Assembly: GCF_024385605.1 (NCBI RefSeq)
Contig: NZ_JANFOJ010000001.1
Span: 1 to 64,000 of the forward strand
DNA length: 64,000 nucleotides
Direction: 5' to 3'
Origin: Sporolactobacillus sp. STSJ-5
GTDB taxonomy: Bacteria; Bacillota; Bacilli; Bacillales; Sporolactobacillaceae
In this document: positions 26,193-35,015 of the stretch, piece after piece
Layout: each line of letters begins with the position of its first letter
Numbering within the stretch: position 1 is the stretch's first letter
Notes under the pieces: model-generated
The model's input: the letters and a program-made list of their open reading frames with translations, nothing else
The model's database searches: none
What the model was told of the DNA's origin: nothing
Translations under genes and position numbers: made by a program

Positions 26193-27062
26193 TCACTCCT
26201 TAAGAAATACATTGATCAGTTGATAACACTGCTCTACTTGAGCAGTTTGCAGTGAAAAAGAAAAAAAGCCATGCAGAGCGTCTTTTATTCGATAAACAGC
26301 AACATCATTGCCAAACTCTTTTAATTTCTCTGCATAAGCTTCTCCTTCGTCCCGAAGCGGATCCAGTTCAGCAGTAATTATTAATGTCTTAGGCTGACCT
26401 TTCAGGTGATCAGATAACAGCGGTGCGAAATACGGACTGTTCCGATCCTCCTTATTTTGAACATACAGATCTTGATAATCCTGTATCTTCTTGGATGTCA
26501 ACAAATAATCTGTACCGTTTTCGGTGATCGAAGGAAATGGAGAAACCTCGCTATGATCATTATAGGTAGACGGATAAAGCAATATTTGCTTCTCAACCTG
26601 AAACTCCTCTCGATCGGCCGCCATGAGACTGACCGCCGCAGCGAGCGACGCGCCGGCACTGTCACCCATCAGTACGACCTTTTCACCAGATGCTTCGAGC
26701 GGCTTGTCGTATAAAAAAAGTTCTCGGGCAGCCTGGTAGCAATCCTCAACAGCGTAAGGAAAAGGGTACTCAGGCGCGCGCCGATAATCCACCGAGAGCA
26801 CCCGACGACCCGTCCTATCAGCAATATGAGCACAAATTTTAGTATAGCTGTCTATCGTTCCGCTCACCCATCCGCCGCCATGAAAAAAAAGGATCATTTC
26901 TTCTGTCTGGAGTACTTTAGGTGCAAAGAGTCGAACCGGTAAATCATAGCCATCAATCGTTATTTTATGATCCCACATTTTAAATCGCGGGTTAAACGAT
27001 AAATGCAGGAGATTATTAATCATCCGGTCAACCCGGTAATATTTTTTAACATTTAACTCCAT
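26193..27062 (-). CDS. Alpha/beta hydrolase, hormone-sensitive-lipase type
   Basis: The protein is an esterase/lipase of the HSL family. The oxyanion motif HGGGW is at about 61-65, the nucleophile is in GDSAGA (Ser135), and TAELDPLRDEG and DALHGFFSF give the acid and histidine. I start at the ATG at 27062, because AAGGTGA lies eight bases upstream; the longer frame from GTG 27122 has no separate ribosome binding site. It is the first gene of the operon with the acyltransferase-like and DUF6320 genes, suggesting an ester that is both made and cut. Confidence 0.85.
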   Translation of the reverse strand: MELNVKKYYRVDRMINNLLHLSFNPRFKMWDHKITIDGYDLPVRLFAPKVLQTEEMILFFHGGGWVSGTIDSYTKICAHIADRTGRRVLSVDYRRAPEYPFPYAVEDCYQAARELFLYDKPLEASGEKVVLMGDSAGASLAAAVSLMAADREEFQVEKQILLYPSTYNDHSEVSPFPSITENGTDYLLTSKKIQDYQDLYVQNKEDRNSPYFAPLLSDHLKGQPKTLIITAELDPLRDEGEAYAEKLKEFGNDVAVYRIKDALHGFFSFSLQTAQVEQCYQLINVFLKE

Positions 27063-27256
27063 ACGAGAGATCACCTTCAGCATCGCTCGTATCATTGGAT
27101 TGATTGCGATCCGAATCAGCACCTTTCAAATGCACAGATATAGTTATTGTATCATCCTGCTCATTCGTTTGACAGAAGGTCATTTAATATGCACTTTGTT
27201 AGACTTGGAAAAATGAGGATGTTAAACTTAATGTGATGAAGGAGGAGAACTATTCA

Positions 27257-28096
27257 ATGACAACCATTCCACAAAGAACACTTAACGATGGATTAGTATT
27301 GCCCGCTGTTGGTTTCGGTACATACCAACTCAACGGCGCATCAGGCATTAATTCCATATTAAGCGCAATTGACACAGGTTACCGTTTACTTGATTCAGCA
27401 TTTAATTATGAAAATGAAGGTGCGCTTGGTGAAGCTGTACGCCGCAGCTCCGTATCACGTGAAGAATTGATCATTACCTCCAAATTACCCGGACGTCATC
27501 ATAAATATGATGAAGCAATAACGACAATCCAAGAATCTCTCTTTCGTGCAGGGCTGGACTACTACGATCTGTATCTGGTCCACTGGCCGAATCCAAGCAA
27601 GGACTTGTATGTGGAAGCATGGCAGGCATTAATTGATGCACAGAAATGGGGCTTGATCCGCTCAATCGGTGTCTGCAACTTCTTGCCTGAGCACTTGGAT
27701 CGACTCATTAAAGAAACGGGTGTCACCCCAAGCGTCAACCAGGTCGAACTGCACCCTTATTTTTCACAGGAAAAGCAGAGAGCCTATGACAAGGAACACG
27801 GAATTGTAACTGAATCCTGGAGTCCATTGGGGCGGGCAAATAAGTTGCTTCAAGATCCAAGCATTAAAGCAATTGCGGATACACACGAAAAATCCGTGCC
27901 ACAAATTATTCTGCGCTGGCATTTACAACTCGATGCGTTGCCGTTGCCAAAATCGTCTTCACCAAAACGCCAATTGGAAAATCTTTCTTTATTTGATTTC
28001 TCACTCAGCGATGAAGAGATGCAAACCATCGGCAGACTAAGTCATCCGGATGGACGAACCTTTGATCAAGATCCCGCTCGCTATGAAGAATTTTAA
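27257..28096 (+). CDS. Aldo/keto reductase
   Basis: The 279-residue cytoplasmic TIM-barrel oxidoreductase uses NADPH to reduce aldehydes or ketones. The catalytic tetrad region is visible in GYRLLDSAFNYENE (Asp, Tyr), SKLPGRHH (Lys) and YLVHWPNP (His), and PLPKSSSPKRQLENL is the cofactor phosphate-binding segment. AAGGAGGAG precedes the ATG at 27257. It stands alone and ends at a strong terminator. The natural substrate is unknown. Confidence 0.92.
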   Translation: MTTIPQRTLNDGLVLPAVGFGTYQLNGASGINSILSAIDTGYRLLDSAFNYENEGALGEAVRRSSVSREELIITSKLPGRHHKYDEAITTIQESLFRAGLDYYDLYLVHWPNPSKDLYVEAWQALIDAQKWGLIRSIGVCNFLPEHLDRLIKETGVTPSVNQVELHPYFSQEKQRAYDKEHGIVTESWSPLGRANKLLQDPSIKAIADTHEKSVPQIILRWHLQLDALPLPKSSSPKRQLENLSLFDFSLSDEEMQTIGRLSHPDGRTFDQDPARYEEF

Positions 28097-28110
28097 TGAA
28101 TTTCAAAAGA

Positions 28111-28148
28111 ACGACTGAATGGGCTTTATGCTCGTCAGTCGTTTTTTT
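28111..28148 (+). terminator. Terminator of the aldo/keto reductase gene
   Basis: ACGACTGA and TCAGTCGT pair around a 15-base loop and are followed by seven Ts. Confidence 0.85.
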
Positions 28149-28222
28149 ATAAAGAGTTAGAGGAATAGTGTAAGTGCGACGGCGACTTCGCCAGAGGTTT
28201 GGCAAAGCCAAGTTTTCTAATA

Positions 28223-28531
28223 TTAACTGAATATCTCGTCACCGTTCTTAAATCCAAGGCCAGGATGGTGATCAAAACGCACAACGCCAACTGAAGCCCT
28301 TCCCCTTACTGCTGCAGCAACCCTGCCAACGCCTTCATTGCCAAATCCACCGCAAAGTTCGATTGCCTCTACTCCTATATCTGCTAATTCAACCGCCGCT
28401 TTTACCGCTTCATCATACGATTTTACTCCGACAACGTTCAGTTTGATCACCGGCGTGTCAATCAGTGCTTTCGCTTGTGCTGTATCAATTTTTGGTCCGA
28501 TAAAAAGAAAAGCTGCTTTTACTTCTGCCAT
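28223..28531 (-). CDS. DUF6506 family protein
   Basis: The 102-residue protein begins MAEVKAAFLFIGPKID and has a glycine-rich LCGGFGNEGVGRVAAAVRG stretch and the motif RFDHHPG. It fits the DUF6506 family, a small cytoplasmic group of unknown function. The ATG at 28531 is preferred because GAGAGG lies nine bases upstream; another ATG abuts the ribosome binding site. A cre-like site lies just upstream. Confidence 0.7.
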   Translation of the reverse strand: MAEVKAAFLFIGPKIDTAQAKALIDTPVIKLNVVGVKSYDEAVKAAVELADIGVEAIELCGGFGNEGVGRVAAAVRGRASVGVVRFDHHPGLGFKNGDEIFS

Positions 28532-28580
28532 TTCTCTCATCCTCTCAAAATATTAATTTCCCTATTTAGCATAGCATTAA

Positions 28581-28594
28581 TGTATACGTTTACA
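28581..28594 (-). promoter_or_regulatory. cre-like site upstream of the DUF6506 gene
   Basis: TGTATACGTTTACA matches 13 of 14 defined or free positions of the CcpA consensus TGWNANCGNTNWCA. It lies 50 bases upstream of the start codon, so CcpA control is possible. Confidence 0.45.
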
Positions 28595-29035
28595 ATGTGA
28601 TCTAATTCATAATTTTTATCTTAATTAGGTCACTCAGTTACCATGACATTGTTCAACTATTTGCCACATAATTTCTGTTTATGGAAAAGGTAATTGTCAG
28701 ATGGTGTCGAATATTTTACATAGTAAACTATCTTTTTTGAAATCAAATAAATATTATGGAGGTGTTCCCATCCTTAGCATTCATATTCCAAATTAGTGAA
28801 GGAGTTGATACAACGTTCAGATTCTCACTTTGCGAATACCATCATTTCTTTCTTCTCTGCTTCTGCTTTTCACCCAACCACTTTTGCAACGCTCTCACTT
28901 GAAAAAAATTCCACTTTTAAAGTCCAAAAATAGGTAACTGTTGCTGCTGCATCAAGCACATCTGTAAAACAATTTCAACGTTCCAATGAGCTTCCATAGA
29001 GATTTTCATATACACTCCACTTTACATCCCACTAT
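28595..29035. other. Non-coding stretch before comGC; no comGA or comGB seen
   Basis: About 440 bases with no convincing gene. In Bacillales this position should hold comGA and comGB. I looked at several reading frames and found only short fragments without recognisable GspE/GspF motifs. Confidence 0.6.
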
Positions 29036-29050
29036 AAAGGAGTTCTTCGC

Positions 29051-29377
29051 ATGCTAAAAATCTTCCGTAAATTCATTTTTATGTCACAACGCGGATTCAC
29101 ACTAATTGAAATGATGATCGTATTGTTTATCATATCCATCTTGCTTTTAATTGCGGTTCCGAATATGACCAAATCAAATGATGTTGTGATGAATAAAAGT
29201 ACTGATGCAACGGTTAAGCTTGTTCAAAGCCAAATCGCCGCCTATCAAATGGACCATGATGGAGCTCTGCCTGAAAGTCTTGATGACCTCATGCCCGACT
29301 ACGTCAACAGTATCAAGTCCTCAGATGGTACACCACTGAATTATGATGCGTCGACCGGTGAAGTCAGTGTACCATAA
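29051..29377 (+). CDS. comGC: Major competence pseudopilin ComGC
   Basis: ComGC is the main subunit of the competence pilus that takes up DNA. The 108-residue pre-pilin has a basic leader ending QRG, cleaved before FTLIEMMIVLFI, with the conserved Glu at position 5 of the mature protein and a long hydrophobic helix. The C-terminal part has the usual repeat ALPESLDDLMPDYV. AAAGGAG precedes the ATG. It is the first preserved gene of this comG operon. Confidence 0.92.
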   Translation: MLKIFRKFIFMSQRGFTLIEMMIVLFIISILLLIAVPNMTKSNDVVMNKSTDATVKLVQSQIAAYQMDHDGALPESLDDLMPDYVNSIKSSDGTPLNYDASTGEVSVP

Positions 29378-29816
29378 AGCATCCTTGACACATGATTTTG
29401 GATACACGCTGATTGAGGTATTGATTGTCCTATCAATTGCCTGCATCATTACCCCTATATCTTTTCTTGCTTTTTCCCATCTATCTGATGAAGTCACGCT
29501 CAAACATTTTATGAGTGAACTTGACGAAAAAATTCATGATACACAGATTGCCGCAATAAGTGAATCTGACGTCCCTCGGATTGTCTTTAATAACCCTGAA
29601 CATTTTTATTATGTTTCGTTTAAGAACCGAATCGAACGCATACAAATGAACCCTCGAATTACGATCTACAGCGGCTATCAAGAGAATTCGATCATGATTA
29701 ATCAGTTGGGGCATTTTACAAATATAAAGACATTCACTATAACATTGGGAAGCATTCGTTATCGACTCGTATTGCTTCTTGGTCAGGGAAGATATTACTA
29801 TGAAAAGACAACGTAA
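29343..29816 (+). CDS. comGD: Minor competence pseudopilin ComGD
   Basis: The 157-residue protein has a type IV pilin-like N-terminus, DFG before YTLIEVLIVLSI, including Glu5, followed by a globular domain. ComGD is a minor pseudopilin of the DNA-uptake pilus. The gene overlaps the end of comGC. The ATG at 29343 has a weak ribosome binding site; a GTG at 29367 following GGTGAAG would give a shorter, more typical 12-residue leader. Confidence 0.85.
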   Translation: MMRRPVKSVYHKASLTHDFGYTLIEVLIVLSIACIITPISFLAFSHLSDEVTLKHFMSELDEKIHDTQIAAISESDVPRIVFNNPEHFYYVSFKNRIERIQMNPRITIYSGYQENSIMINQLGHFTNIKTFTITLGSIRYRLVLLLGQGRYYYEKTT

Positions 29817-30129
29817 TGAACGTGGACTTTTTCTCCCCGAAGCGATGACCGCACTCGCCATTTTCACTATACTGATCCTTACTGCCGTTCCTTTATTAGT
29901 ACGCGTAGATCAAGAACGGCAGCTCATCAAACAGAGCCATGAAGCGATCAGTTTGCTAAGCTATCACTTAATGTCGTGGAAATCGAATGGAGCGCTGTCT
30001 GCTGAACCGGAAACCTCACTAGATTTCCACATTGAGTGGATCGAACAAAGCGAACACTCAGCATATTTGAGCATCAGTTGGGATTACGAAGGACGCAAGC
30101 ATAAGATCACTGGGGAAGCCAAACGATGA
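29800..30129 (+). CDS. comGE: Minor competence pseudopilin ComGE
   Basis: The 109-residue protein carries a basic leader ending ERG, then LFLPEAMTALAIFTILIL, a pilin-like signal with a Glu at position 5. The position in the operon and the size match ComGE. The ATG at 29800 is preceded by AGGGAAGA and overlaps the end of comGD. Confidence 0.8.
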   Translation: MKRQRNERGLFLPEAMTALAIFTILILTAVPLLVRVDQERQLIKQSHEAISLLSYHLMSWKSNGALSAEPETSLDFHIEWIEQSEHSAYLSISWDYEGRKHKITGEAKR

Positions 30130-30566
30130 AGAATCAAGCGGGATATACTTTGCTGTCTATGATGCTGGCCCTCTCTATTTTCCTAATTATTATTAGCCTT
30201 GCAATTGGTGTGACTCAATTTATGAATCAGCGATTTCAACTACGACTGGATACACAAAAGGAAACACGCGTATTTTTCATGCAAACGGCAACAGAATTAC
30301 ATTTCTCTCAACACGTATCTTGTTCAACTGATCATCAGACGCTGACTATGAAAAAAGGTACAGACCGTGTAAGTTACACATTTTTGTCAAACGGACGTAT
30401 CATCCGTCAGGTGAACGGCGCGGGTTATGAAATTGTTCTTCAGCAGGTCAAACATGCAGCGTTTCATTCTGACGGTGAATTTGTTTCAATTCGCGTAACA
30501 GATAAAGCAAACCGAAATTATTATTGGGATGATCGACTCTATGTCAAGGATGATGCCGGTGATTAA
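30126..30566 (+). CDS. comGF: Minor competence pseudopilin ComGF
   Basis: The 146-residue protein has a pilin-like N-terminus, KNQAG before YTLLSMMLALSIFLIII. Unlike most pseudopilins it has no Glu at position 5. The C-terminal domain ends with a YYWDDRLYV motif seen in ComGF proteins. The ATG overlaps the comGE stop (ATGA). Confidence 0.82.
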   Translation: MKNQAGYTLLSMMLALSIFLIIISLAIGVTQFMNQRFQLRLDTQKETRVFFMQTATELHFSQHVSCSTDHQTLTMKKGTDRVSYTFLSNGRIIRQVNGAGYEIVLQQVKHAAFHSDGEFVSIRVTDKANRNYYWDDRLYVKDDAGD

Positions 30567-30951
30567 AGGACGTCAAAGTGATCAGAACGGATTTGTTTTA
30601 CCATTAACGATGATCTTGTCGCTCATACTGCTCGCTTTTGTATTCCATGCACTGCTGGTGCTGACAAGCGATCGGAAATTTTATCAGCATTCATATGCTC
30701 AATTTCAGCTTCAACAAATACGTGAATGCGCGCTTATTGATTTTGAACACGAACTAGAGCAGCGATCGTTATCCGGACAAGGAACACTCATTTATCGCAA
30801 CGGCACTGTCGCGTTTAATGTTACAGAAAATAAAGAAACAGTGATCATTAAATTTAAAGTTATTACTGACGATCGTAAAGAGATCGATCAAATCACTTAT
30901 TCCAAAAAAAGTGGAAAACCAATCAAGTGGTCGGAACAATTAAACCAATGA
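30559..30951 (+). CDS. comGG: Minor competence pseudopilin ComGG
   Basis: The protein has a short basic leader ending DQNG and a hydrophobic FVLPLTMILSLILLAF segment lacking Glu5, as ComGG proteins do. I start it at GTG 30559 because AAGGATG is eight bases upstream; ATGs at 30529-30553 in the same frame are alternatives. It overlaps comGF by eight bases and completes the comGC-comGG set. Confidence 0.75.
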   Translation: MIKGRQSDQNGFVLPLTMILSLILLAFVFHALLVLTSDRKFYQHSYAQFQLQQIRECALIDFEHELEQRSLSGQGTLIYRNGTVAFNVTENKETVIIKFKVITDDRKEIDQITYSKKSGKPIKWSEQLNQ

Positions 30952-31055
30952 ACTCCTGCCTTCGAACGTCAAAAAGTAATTATGCTTGTCGATCATGAAT
31001 CATCCGTTCTCTTTTTGGGCAAAATGAAACTAAAAAAGAGAAGGGGCAAGTGCTC

Positions 31056-31259
31056 ATGAAATCCGAAGATTATGTTCGTTTTTTAACCGAGCAGTTTGTT
31101 CGCTATATGGAAACGCCTCGTGAAGAAAGAGAGAAGGCGCGCATGGAACACAAGGCGAAACGCCCGCCATTACGCAACCAGCTTTTCGGACAAATTCCCA
31201 ATGCGATTGAGAGTTACACGGCGCAGATCAGCGAACACTTAAAAAAAAGAAAAAAATGA
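31056..31259 (+). CDS. yqzE: YqzE family small protein
   Basis: The 67-residue, highly charged protein begins MKSEDYVRFLTEQFVRYM, followed by a PREEREKARMEHKAKRPP stretch, which matches the YqzE family. In B. subtilis yqzE lies directly behind comGG, as here, which supports the identity. AAGGGG precedes the ATG. Its function is unknown. Confidence 0.85.
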   Translation: MKSEDYVRFLTEQFVRYMETPREEREKARMEHKAKRPPLRNQLFGQIPNAIESYTAQISEHLKKRKK

Positions 31260-31296
31260 CCCGGATACGTTTTGTTCGTATGCCGGGCATTTTCCG
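31259..31296 (+). terminator. Terminator of the comG-yqzE operon
   Basis: CCCGGATACG and CGTATGCCGGG form an 11-bp stem with a TTTTC tail. Confidence 0.75.
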
Positions 31297-31302
31297 TTCT
31301 AT

Positions 31303-32025
31303 TTAGTCACTTGGCTTGCTCATCGTGAATACGCGGTACGTAAGCACATCTTTAAATTTCTGCATCATTTGCATATGTTCAAGCCAAACTTCAATTGCTC
31401 CTTCATCAATGATGCTTGTCAAATTATAGGTTGGAAGTACGTCCCCTGAATGTGTTTTAATTTCATTGGCATGAAAGGATTTCAGGTTAATGAATCCTGC
31501 ACTCTTCCAAATAGACAGCCACTCGTTTTCAGTCCGAACATCGCTCACACCGTATACAGATTCGATCAACCGTTTATCTTGCTCATTAGGCTGCTTCTCG
31601 ACAGTCATTTCTATTGCAGCAAGCTGACCCTCAGGCTTCAATACTCGATAATATTCAGGCACTGAAAGCGATACATCGGTAAATGCTGTTACGGATTCTG
31701 ACAATAAATAATCAAAATAGTTGGATTCAAACGGCAGTTGTTCAGCAGAGGCTAGAACAATTTTTGGAGCGGAAGTACTCACTGCCGCACGAGCCTTTGC
31801 GCGTTTCACCATACCCGGATGCAGATCAATACCTGTTACATCAGCATGCAATTTCTCGGCGATGAATACCGTGGTCGCACCGGTACCGCATCCTACATCA
31901 AGCAGGCTGCTATTCTTCCTTATTGACAGCTGCTCAATAATCGCTTCGGTCAGGCCATGACCTCCTGGATGTGCATTATCGACAGCCAATTTCGCAAGGA
32001 AATCAATATATCGATGGTTTGGCAC
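31303..32025 (-). CDS. Class I SAM-dependent methyltransferase
   Basis: The 240-residue protein has the Rossmann-like methyltransferase motifs LLDVGCGTGATTVFIA (motif I, about 41-56), GIDLHPGMV, ASAEQLPF and LKPEGQLA. The substrate is unknown; the sequence resembles small-molecule type methyltransferases. It starts with GTG after AAGGAGG. It lies convergent to the yqzE gene and downstream of yqgX. Confidence 0.85.
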   Translation of the reverse strand: MPNHRYIDFLAKLAVDNAHPGGHGLTEAIIEQLSIRKNSSLLDVGCGTGATTVFIAEKLHADVTGIDLHPGMVKRAKARAAVSTSAPKIVLASAEQLPFESNYFDYLLSESVTAFTDVSLSVPEYYRVLKPEGQLAAIEMTVEKQPNEQDKRLIESVYGVSDVRTENEWLSIWKSAGFINLKSFHANEIKTHSGDVLPTYNLTSIIDEGAIEVWLEHMQMMQKFKDVLTYRVFTMSKPSD

Positions 32026-32104
32026 ACTACATACCTCCTTCGCTGCTTCTCATACTGCCTATCTTATGAAAAGCAATGGTTAGGTGCGCCTGCACTATGA
32101 AAGA

Positions 32105-32147
32105 AAAACAACGGCCCAGCCAATTATTATGGCTGAGTCGCTGTTTT
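32105..32147 (-). terminator. Terminator of the yqgX gene
   Basis: On the minus strand AACAGCGACTCAGCC and GGCTGGGCCGTTGTT form a long stem followed by a T-rich tail. Confidence 0.75.
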
Positions 32148-32161
32148 TTGTATGTTTATAT

Positions 32162-32794
32162 TTATGTCAAAAATGGATTGTTCTCCGCTTCGTCTTCGAT
32201 TGTTGTCGATGGTCCGTGACCAGGACAGACTACAATTTCATCAGGCAGCGTCATGAGTTGCATTCGGAGGCTCGTCAGTAGTTGGTCATAATCTCCGCCA
32301 TATTGATCTGTGCGCCCAATACTTCCTTTAAAAAGTGCATCACCGCAAAAAACAACTTGATCTTTTTCAAAATAAAAAGATACGCCACCAGGGGAATGAC
32401 CCGGAGTATGCAGAACGGTGAATGAGAACGGACCAATGATTATTTTTTGATGATCCGTCAGCAAATGATCCGCCTTACGTGCCGTAATTGAACCAGTCAC
32501 AGGAAAATAAGCGGATCCATTCTTTTTCGGATCTTGCAGCCAATCCGCTTCATTCTCATGAACGGAAACAGAGAGGTTCCAATGATCCCGTACATCATCC
32601 AGCGCGCCAATATGATCAAAATGTGCATGCGTCAGTAGAATGGCAATAGGATGCAACTGTTCTCGTCCAATGATGGACTTAATCTTCTCAAATTCTCCTC
32701 CAGGATCTATGATCAAACATTCTCTTGTTGTCTGATCAAACACCAAATAACAATTTGCTTGAATCGGACCAACGGGACATACAATCCATTTCAT
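32162..32794 (-). CDS. yqgX: MBL-fold metallo-hydrolase YqgX (glyoxalase II-like)
   Basis: The 210-residue metallo-beta-lactamase-fold protein binds two metals through THAHFDHIG, HTPGHSPGG, CGDALF and CPGHGP. Its size and motif spacing match YqgX, which resembles glyoxalase II. The ATG at 32794 has GGAAAGG upstream. The neighbourhood with glcK and comG matches B. subtilis. The substrate is unconfirmed. Confidence 0.9.
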   Translation of the reverse strand: MKWIVCPVGPIQANCYLVFDQTTRECLIIDPGGEFEKIKSIIGREQLHPIAILLTHAHFDHIGALDDVRDHWNLSVSVHENEADWLQDPKKNGSAYFPVTGSITARKADHLLTDHQKIIIGPFSFTVLHTPGHSPGGVSFYFEKDQVVFCGDALFKGSIGRTDQYGGDYDQLLTSLRMQLMTLPDEIVVCPGHGPSTTIEDEAENNPFLT

Positions 32795-32830
32795 AGAAAC
32801 CGACCTTTCCATTCAGTTAACGCAGATCAT

Positions 32831-33805
32831 TTAGTTTATGGCGTTCTGCTTAATTTTCTGAATGCAGAGCCAAGCTGCACCGATTACACCTGCATCATTG
32901 CCTAATTTTGCAAGGTTGATCGTGCAAGCGTCAAACACTCGCGGCAATGAAAAGCGCTTAAAATATTTAGTCAGCGGATCAATAAGTGTATCCCCTGCAT
33001 GTGACACTCCGCCACCAATAACAATTTTTTCCGGATTAATGGTCACTGCAATCGATCCAAGGGCAAATCCGAGGTAATAAGCTGCTTTTTCGGCGACCGT
33101 TGAGGAGAGTGGATCCTTCTTTGCGGCACAGTTAAAGACATCCTCAGCAGTAATGTCTCCTTTACTTTCAAAAATATCGCGAAGAATACTCACTGAGTCA
33201 TTATAGTCAAGAGCGTCTAAAGCCAGTCTTCGAATGCCAGTCGCCGAAGATACTGTTTCAAGACAGCCTGTTTTCCCGCAGTTGCATGATGCGCCATCAG
33301 TTGGCATAACCGTGATATGTCCGATTTCACCCGCCATGCCGCTCACACCGTGCAGAATCTCACCATCACAGATAATGCCCCCGCCAACGCCTGTACCCAG
33401 TGTCACACAAATCAGGTTTTTAGCGCCTTGTCCAGCGCCGAGCCACATTTCTCCAAGTGCTGCCATGTTTGCGTCGTTATCAATCACAACCGGCAGTCCT
33501 ATTGACTGCTCCAGCTCTTCTTTAAGCGGATAATCCTTCCAGCCTATATTAACAGCTTGATAAATAAAACCAGTGTCCATATTGATAAAGCCTGGAGCAC
33601 CAATTCCAACGCCTCTAACTGTTGAACGTTCTAAATTAAATTGCTGCATTTTTTTAAGAACGCTTTCACTAATGTCGGAAGCAATGTGTCTCCCATTATC
33701 AATCGTATTCGTAGCGATTGCCCATTTGTCGATCATTTTCCCATGATCATCAATCAGAGCCATTTTTATTGTTGTACCGCCTAAATCCACACCAATATTA
33801 ATCAT
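32831..33805 (-). CDS. glcK: Glucokinase (ROK family)
   Basis: GlcK phosphorylates glucose at the expense of ATP. The 324-residue protein has the ATP-binding GVDLGGTTIKMALI at the start, the glucose-binding IDNDANMAALGE, TLGTGVGGG, and the ROK zinc motif CNCGKTGCLE. The glcK-yqgX pair keeps the Bacillus order, but the small yqgQ gene that usually precedes glcK is not found. The ATG is followed by the IGVDLGG start typical of the family. Confidence 0.94.
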   Translation of the reverse strand: MINIGVDLGGTTIKMALIDDHGKMIDKWAIATNTIDNGRHIASDISESVLKKMQQFNLERSTVRGVGIGAPGFINMDTGFIYQAVNIGWKDYPLKEELEQSIGLPVVIDNDANMAALGEMWLGAGQGAKNLICVTLGTGVGGGIICDGEILHGVSGMAGEIGHITVMPTDGASCNCGKTGCLETVSSATGIRRLALDALDYNDSVSILRDIFESKGDITAEDVFNCAAKKDPLSSTVAEKAAYYLGFALGSIAVTINPEKIVIGGGVSHAGDTLIDPLTKYFKRFSLPRVFDACTINLAKLGNDAGVIGAAWLCIQKIKQNAIN

Positions 33806-34005
33806 ATAAACGCACCGCCTATCAGAATAAATTCATCTTTTCATTTTCTCGCAAAAATCGATGTTTGCCAATATGTAACTTGTTAAGATTTATAGAAAAA
33901 TAGTACTTGCTGAATCCAATCAACGAAATCAGTCCTGTCTTGGTCATGAAACGGACAAGTTTTGAATAGAGTAGACTATAGGTCTTGTCCGGAGGTTGTC
34001 TGATT

Positions 34006-34854
34006 ATGCGCCCTAAAAAAGTACAAATCCTTACCCTGCTTATCACGGCAGCTGCTGTATTTTCATTGCTTGTTTTTCCATTTCTGCTTCTAGATCGTCC
34101 AACCATTACTTATTTCCCTGATAATCCGCGCATCAGCTTTGTAACAGCAGCGACGCATCTGGAATTTATTCCCGAGAATCAGCTTTTACGTATGCGAACT
34201 GCATCTGAAACGAAAGAACGCAACGATCTAATGCAGGATTTTTCTTTATTGTATCGTAATAATCAATTGGTTGCCATCGTAAACCGCTGGCAAAAAAATG
34301 TGCGGCAATTGTCTTCTTCCAAAGAATTGGACATGCTGCCGGGATTTTATGTTGGACTAACTGTTCACCAAGCCGAACAGCACATTGATCAATCGATTTT
34401 CGGTAAGGAACAGCTCTCCCAAGATTATCTCATGGCCATTAAAACAAATGGATCATTCCATCTTTATCGCGAACCGAGAACGCCGGAGGAAGCGAATCGA
34501 CTTAGTAAGTATACACGTGAACTTGGCGTAAGTAGAGAGCAAATGCTTCGTCGTGCGGCCGCACAGTATGGCTTTCAAGTATCCGATTATCGAGTTATCC
34601 CTTTGGACGCATTAACCGGCGATTCGCTCACACATATTTTCCCTTTTGGAAAGGAAAAAGCTGAACGAATCACCGGTCAATTATGGGAAGGCCTTTATAA
34701 AAATTATGTACGCGGCATTCAACTTACTCAAACGCAGGCTGAATCCCCGCTCGGGAGTACGATGCCGCTTTTATTAGTTGCGCAAGATCATATGCTGATT
34801 ATATTTGAAACAGCAAATCAGCAAATCATGCTACTGAAACAAAATTTTTCTTGA
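34006..34854 (+). CDS. Predicted membrane-anchored protein, unknown
   Basis: The 282-residue protein has one N-terminal hydrophobic segment (about 7-27) after a basic MRPKKVQ, so it is anchored with its main domain outside. It is divergent from glcK. No domain is recognised. I use the ATG at 34006 after GGAGG. Its place corresponds roughly to genes between yqgT and yqgO in Bacillus, but sequence identity to those cannot be claimed. Confidence 0.6.
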   Translation: MRPKKVQILTLLITAAAVFSLLVFPFLLLDRPTITYFPDNPRISFVTAATHLEFIPENQLLRMRTASETKERNDLMQDFSLLYRNNQLVAIVNRWQKNVRQLSSSKELDMLPGFYVGLTVHQAEQHIDQSIFGKEQLSQDYLMAIKTNGSFHLYREPRTPEEANRLSKYTRELGVSREQMLRRAAAQYGFQVSDYRVIPLDALTGDSLTHIFPFGKEKAERITGQLWEGLYKNYVRGIQLTQTQAESPLGSTMPLLLVAQDHMLIIFETANQQIMLLKQNFS

Positions 34855-34859
34855 TCTCA

Positions 34860-35015
34860 TCATTCAGATTCGTGCTGTTTCTGAATATGCTTAAAGAAAA
34901 GAAGATGTCCGGCAGCCAACAGGGCGAACTCAAACAAAATTTGCCTTCGCTTCATAAGAAATAAGGCTGTGAATGCCCATAGAATAGTCTCGATGATCAC
35001 ATTTCTTTTTGCCAC
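34860..35015 (-). CDS. Small basic, partly hydrophobic protein (51 aa)
   Basis: A GTG start after GGGGTG opens a 51-residue frame with hydrophobic stretches (IIETILWAFTALFL and FEFALLAAGHLLFF) broken by MKRRQ, likely a small two-segment membrane protein. It follows the 5-formyl-THF cyclo-ligase gene on the same strand, the position of yqgO in B. subtilis. A 13-bp inverted repeat covers its start codon. Confidence 0.5.
   Translation of the reverse strand: MAKRNVIIETILWAFTALFLMKRRQILFEFALLAAGHLLFFKHIQKQHESE

Noticed and set aside
28755-28900. A short plus-strand frame (starting MEVFPSLAF) as a comGB remnant
   Set aside because: It shows no GspF/ComGB motif and is only about 48 codons long. 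The likeness is too weak.
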